From assembly GCA_004794655.1 (NCBI GenBank), contig SMMW01000013.1, positions 1,820,001-1,884,000 on the forward strand: 64,000 bases of DNA, given 5' to 3'. A model generated the notes under the pieces. That model had not been told where the DNA came from, ran no database searches, and saw only the letters and a list, made by a program, of their open reading frames with translations. Of the stretch, positions 63,072 through 64,000 are shown piece by piece (the first letter of the stretch is position 1; the number at the start of each line of letters is the position of its first letter). A program made the position numbers and the translations under genes. This stretch comes from Marisa cornuarietis (Eukaryota > Mollusca > Gastropoda > Architaenioglossa > Ampullariidae).

Positions 63072-64000
63072 CACCAGCTTTTCTGGTCATTTTCATTCCT
63101 GTTTGGGTCGTATTTTTAACAGTTACGCCTTTGATTTTTTTCCCTGCTGGAAAGTGTATATCACTTGCAGGATGTGGTGCACCAAAACATAACTAGGGCT
63201 TCTGCCTCAGCTTGTATATTTACTGTGGGAAGGATTCATTATCAAAAAGAGCTTACACCAAAATCCAATTTCATGGCACAGAGTTTGATGAGATTTGATG
63301 CTTACTTGAAAATTTCACCTTTTACCCACCTACCCTTTTTCAAGTTGATCTCATGTATATAATTTGATGGTATTAAGTTCTGTTTCTTGTACTTATAGAT
63401 TTCTTCTGAATCTAGGCGTGTTGTCTGCATGGCTTTGACGTTTCAGTGTCTGCATGTACAGTGAAAGGTTATGTCTTTATTTTTTGAACAAATACCAAAA
63501 GAAAAAATATCTGGATGCTTTGGTGTTTTGGACCTAAATATCTTAAGAGCTTTATTGACCAGTTGACTTTTTGAATTTGATATCACTGATATCTTTTTCT
63601 CAGTGTCAGAGTGTTTGTTCAAAAAGTCAAAATCTAAATTATGAAACACATTTTGTGAATCTCATTTTCCTTATATTTTAATTTCACAGATCAGTTATTT
63701 TCATTGCAATAGAAACTACTAGCAGTAACCAAAAAAACTGAACATATATATAGGGTAGTAATAAATACATGCATTTTCTACCAGGCCTGTGGACATGCAC
63801 TTTTAAAAAAATGCAGTATGATATCCATCATCTGTTGAGATCTTTCAGCTCTTGCTGGCCTTTGACTTCAAGAATTCTTTATTCAGCATTTAATCATGCC
63901 TTTCAGCTAAAAATATGCAATCCAATGTTACCATATTGTGAATGTACACTGTATTCACTATGCAATGACTTATTGTACATTTTATTGATTTGTGGAGTTA
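63072..64000 (+). other. AKAP9 3' UTR or downstream intron
   Basis: AT-rich and non-coding. AATAAA at 63760-63765 is a candidate polyadenylation signal for the form ending at 63071. If the 63016 donor is used, this is intron. Confidence 0.6.

Overview
The window is eukaryotic DNA from an animal: GT-AG introns, long dinucleotide microsatellites, tRNA-derived SINEs, an RTE-type LINE and many small DNA transposons. The repeat types, the mosaic CpG content and the similarity of the proteins to invertebrate homologues suggest a lophotrochozoan, most likely a gastropod mollusc; the species cannot be read from the sequence. Two plus-strand protein-coding genes carry almost all the real coding sequence.

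Gene 1 (1477-30858) is the 3' part of a GAF-domain cyclic-nucleotide phosphodiesterase of the PDE5/6/11 group. I could place 20 constitutive exons with matching phases, totalling 830 codons including the stop. They cover the end of GAF-A, all of GAF-B, the complete HD-type catalytic domain, an Asn/Ser/Pro-rich tail, and a basic C-terminus ending in a CaaX prenylation box (CLIS). It most resembles the fly Pde6 type. The 5' end lies outside the window. Two points stand out. The exon just after the glutamine-switch helix exists in two diverged, phase-identical versions (27584-27743 and 28412-28526). One 3' splice site lies inside a perfect 106-bp tandem duplication (24676-24887).

From 30859 to 41876 I see no convincing gene. 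This stretch holds the putative 3' UTR of gene 1, degenerate minisatellites, a CA microsatellite, one isolated exon-like segment (37479-37592) and a decayed integrase-type transposon (about 40458-41288).

Gene 2 (41877-63071) is an AKAP9 (AKAP450/CG-NAP) homologue, a giant coiled-coil centrosome/Golgi scaffold. Six small 5' exons precede two very large ones of 6,468 and 4,335 nt, giving a deduced 3,816 residues, close to the vertebrate length. The PACT centrosome-targeting domain is not in the window, so either the gene is spliced onward past the right edge or this is a short form. An RTE LINE with an 11-bp target-site duplication sits in intron 3.

The two genes are neighbours in the same orientation, and both act in cyclic-nucleotide signalling: one hydrolyses the nucleotide and the other scaffolds cAMP-pathway enzymes. 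The left ~42 kb keeps many CpGs while the AKAP9 gene body is visibly CpG-poor, as expected if it is methylated in the germline.
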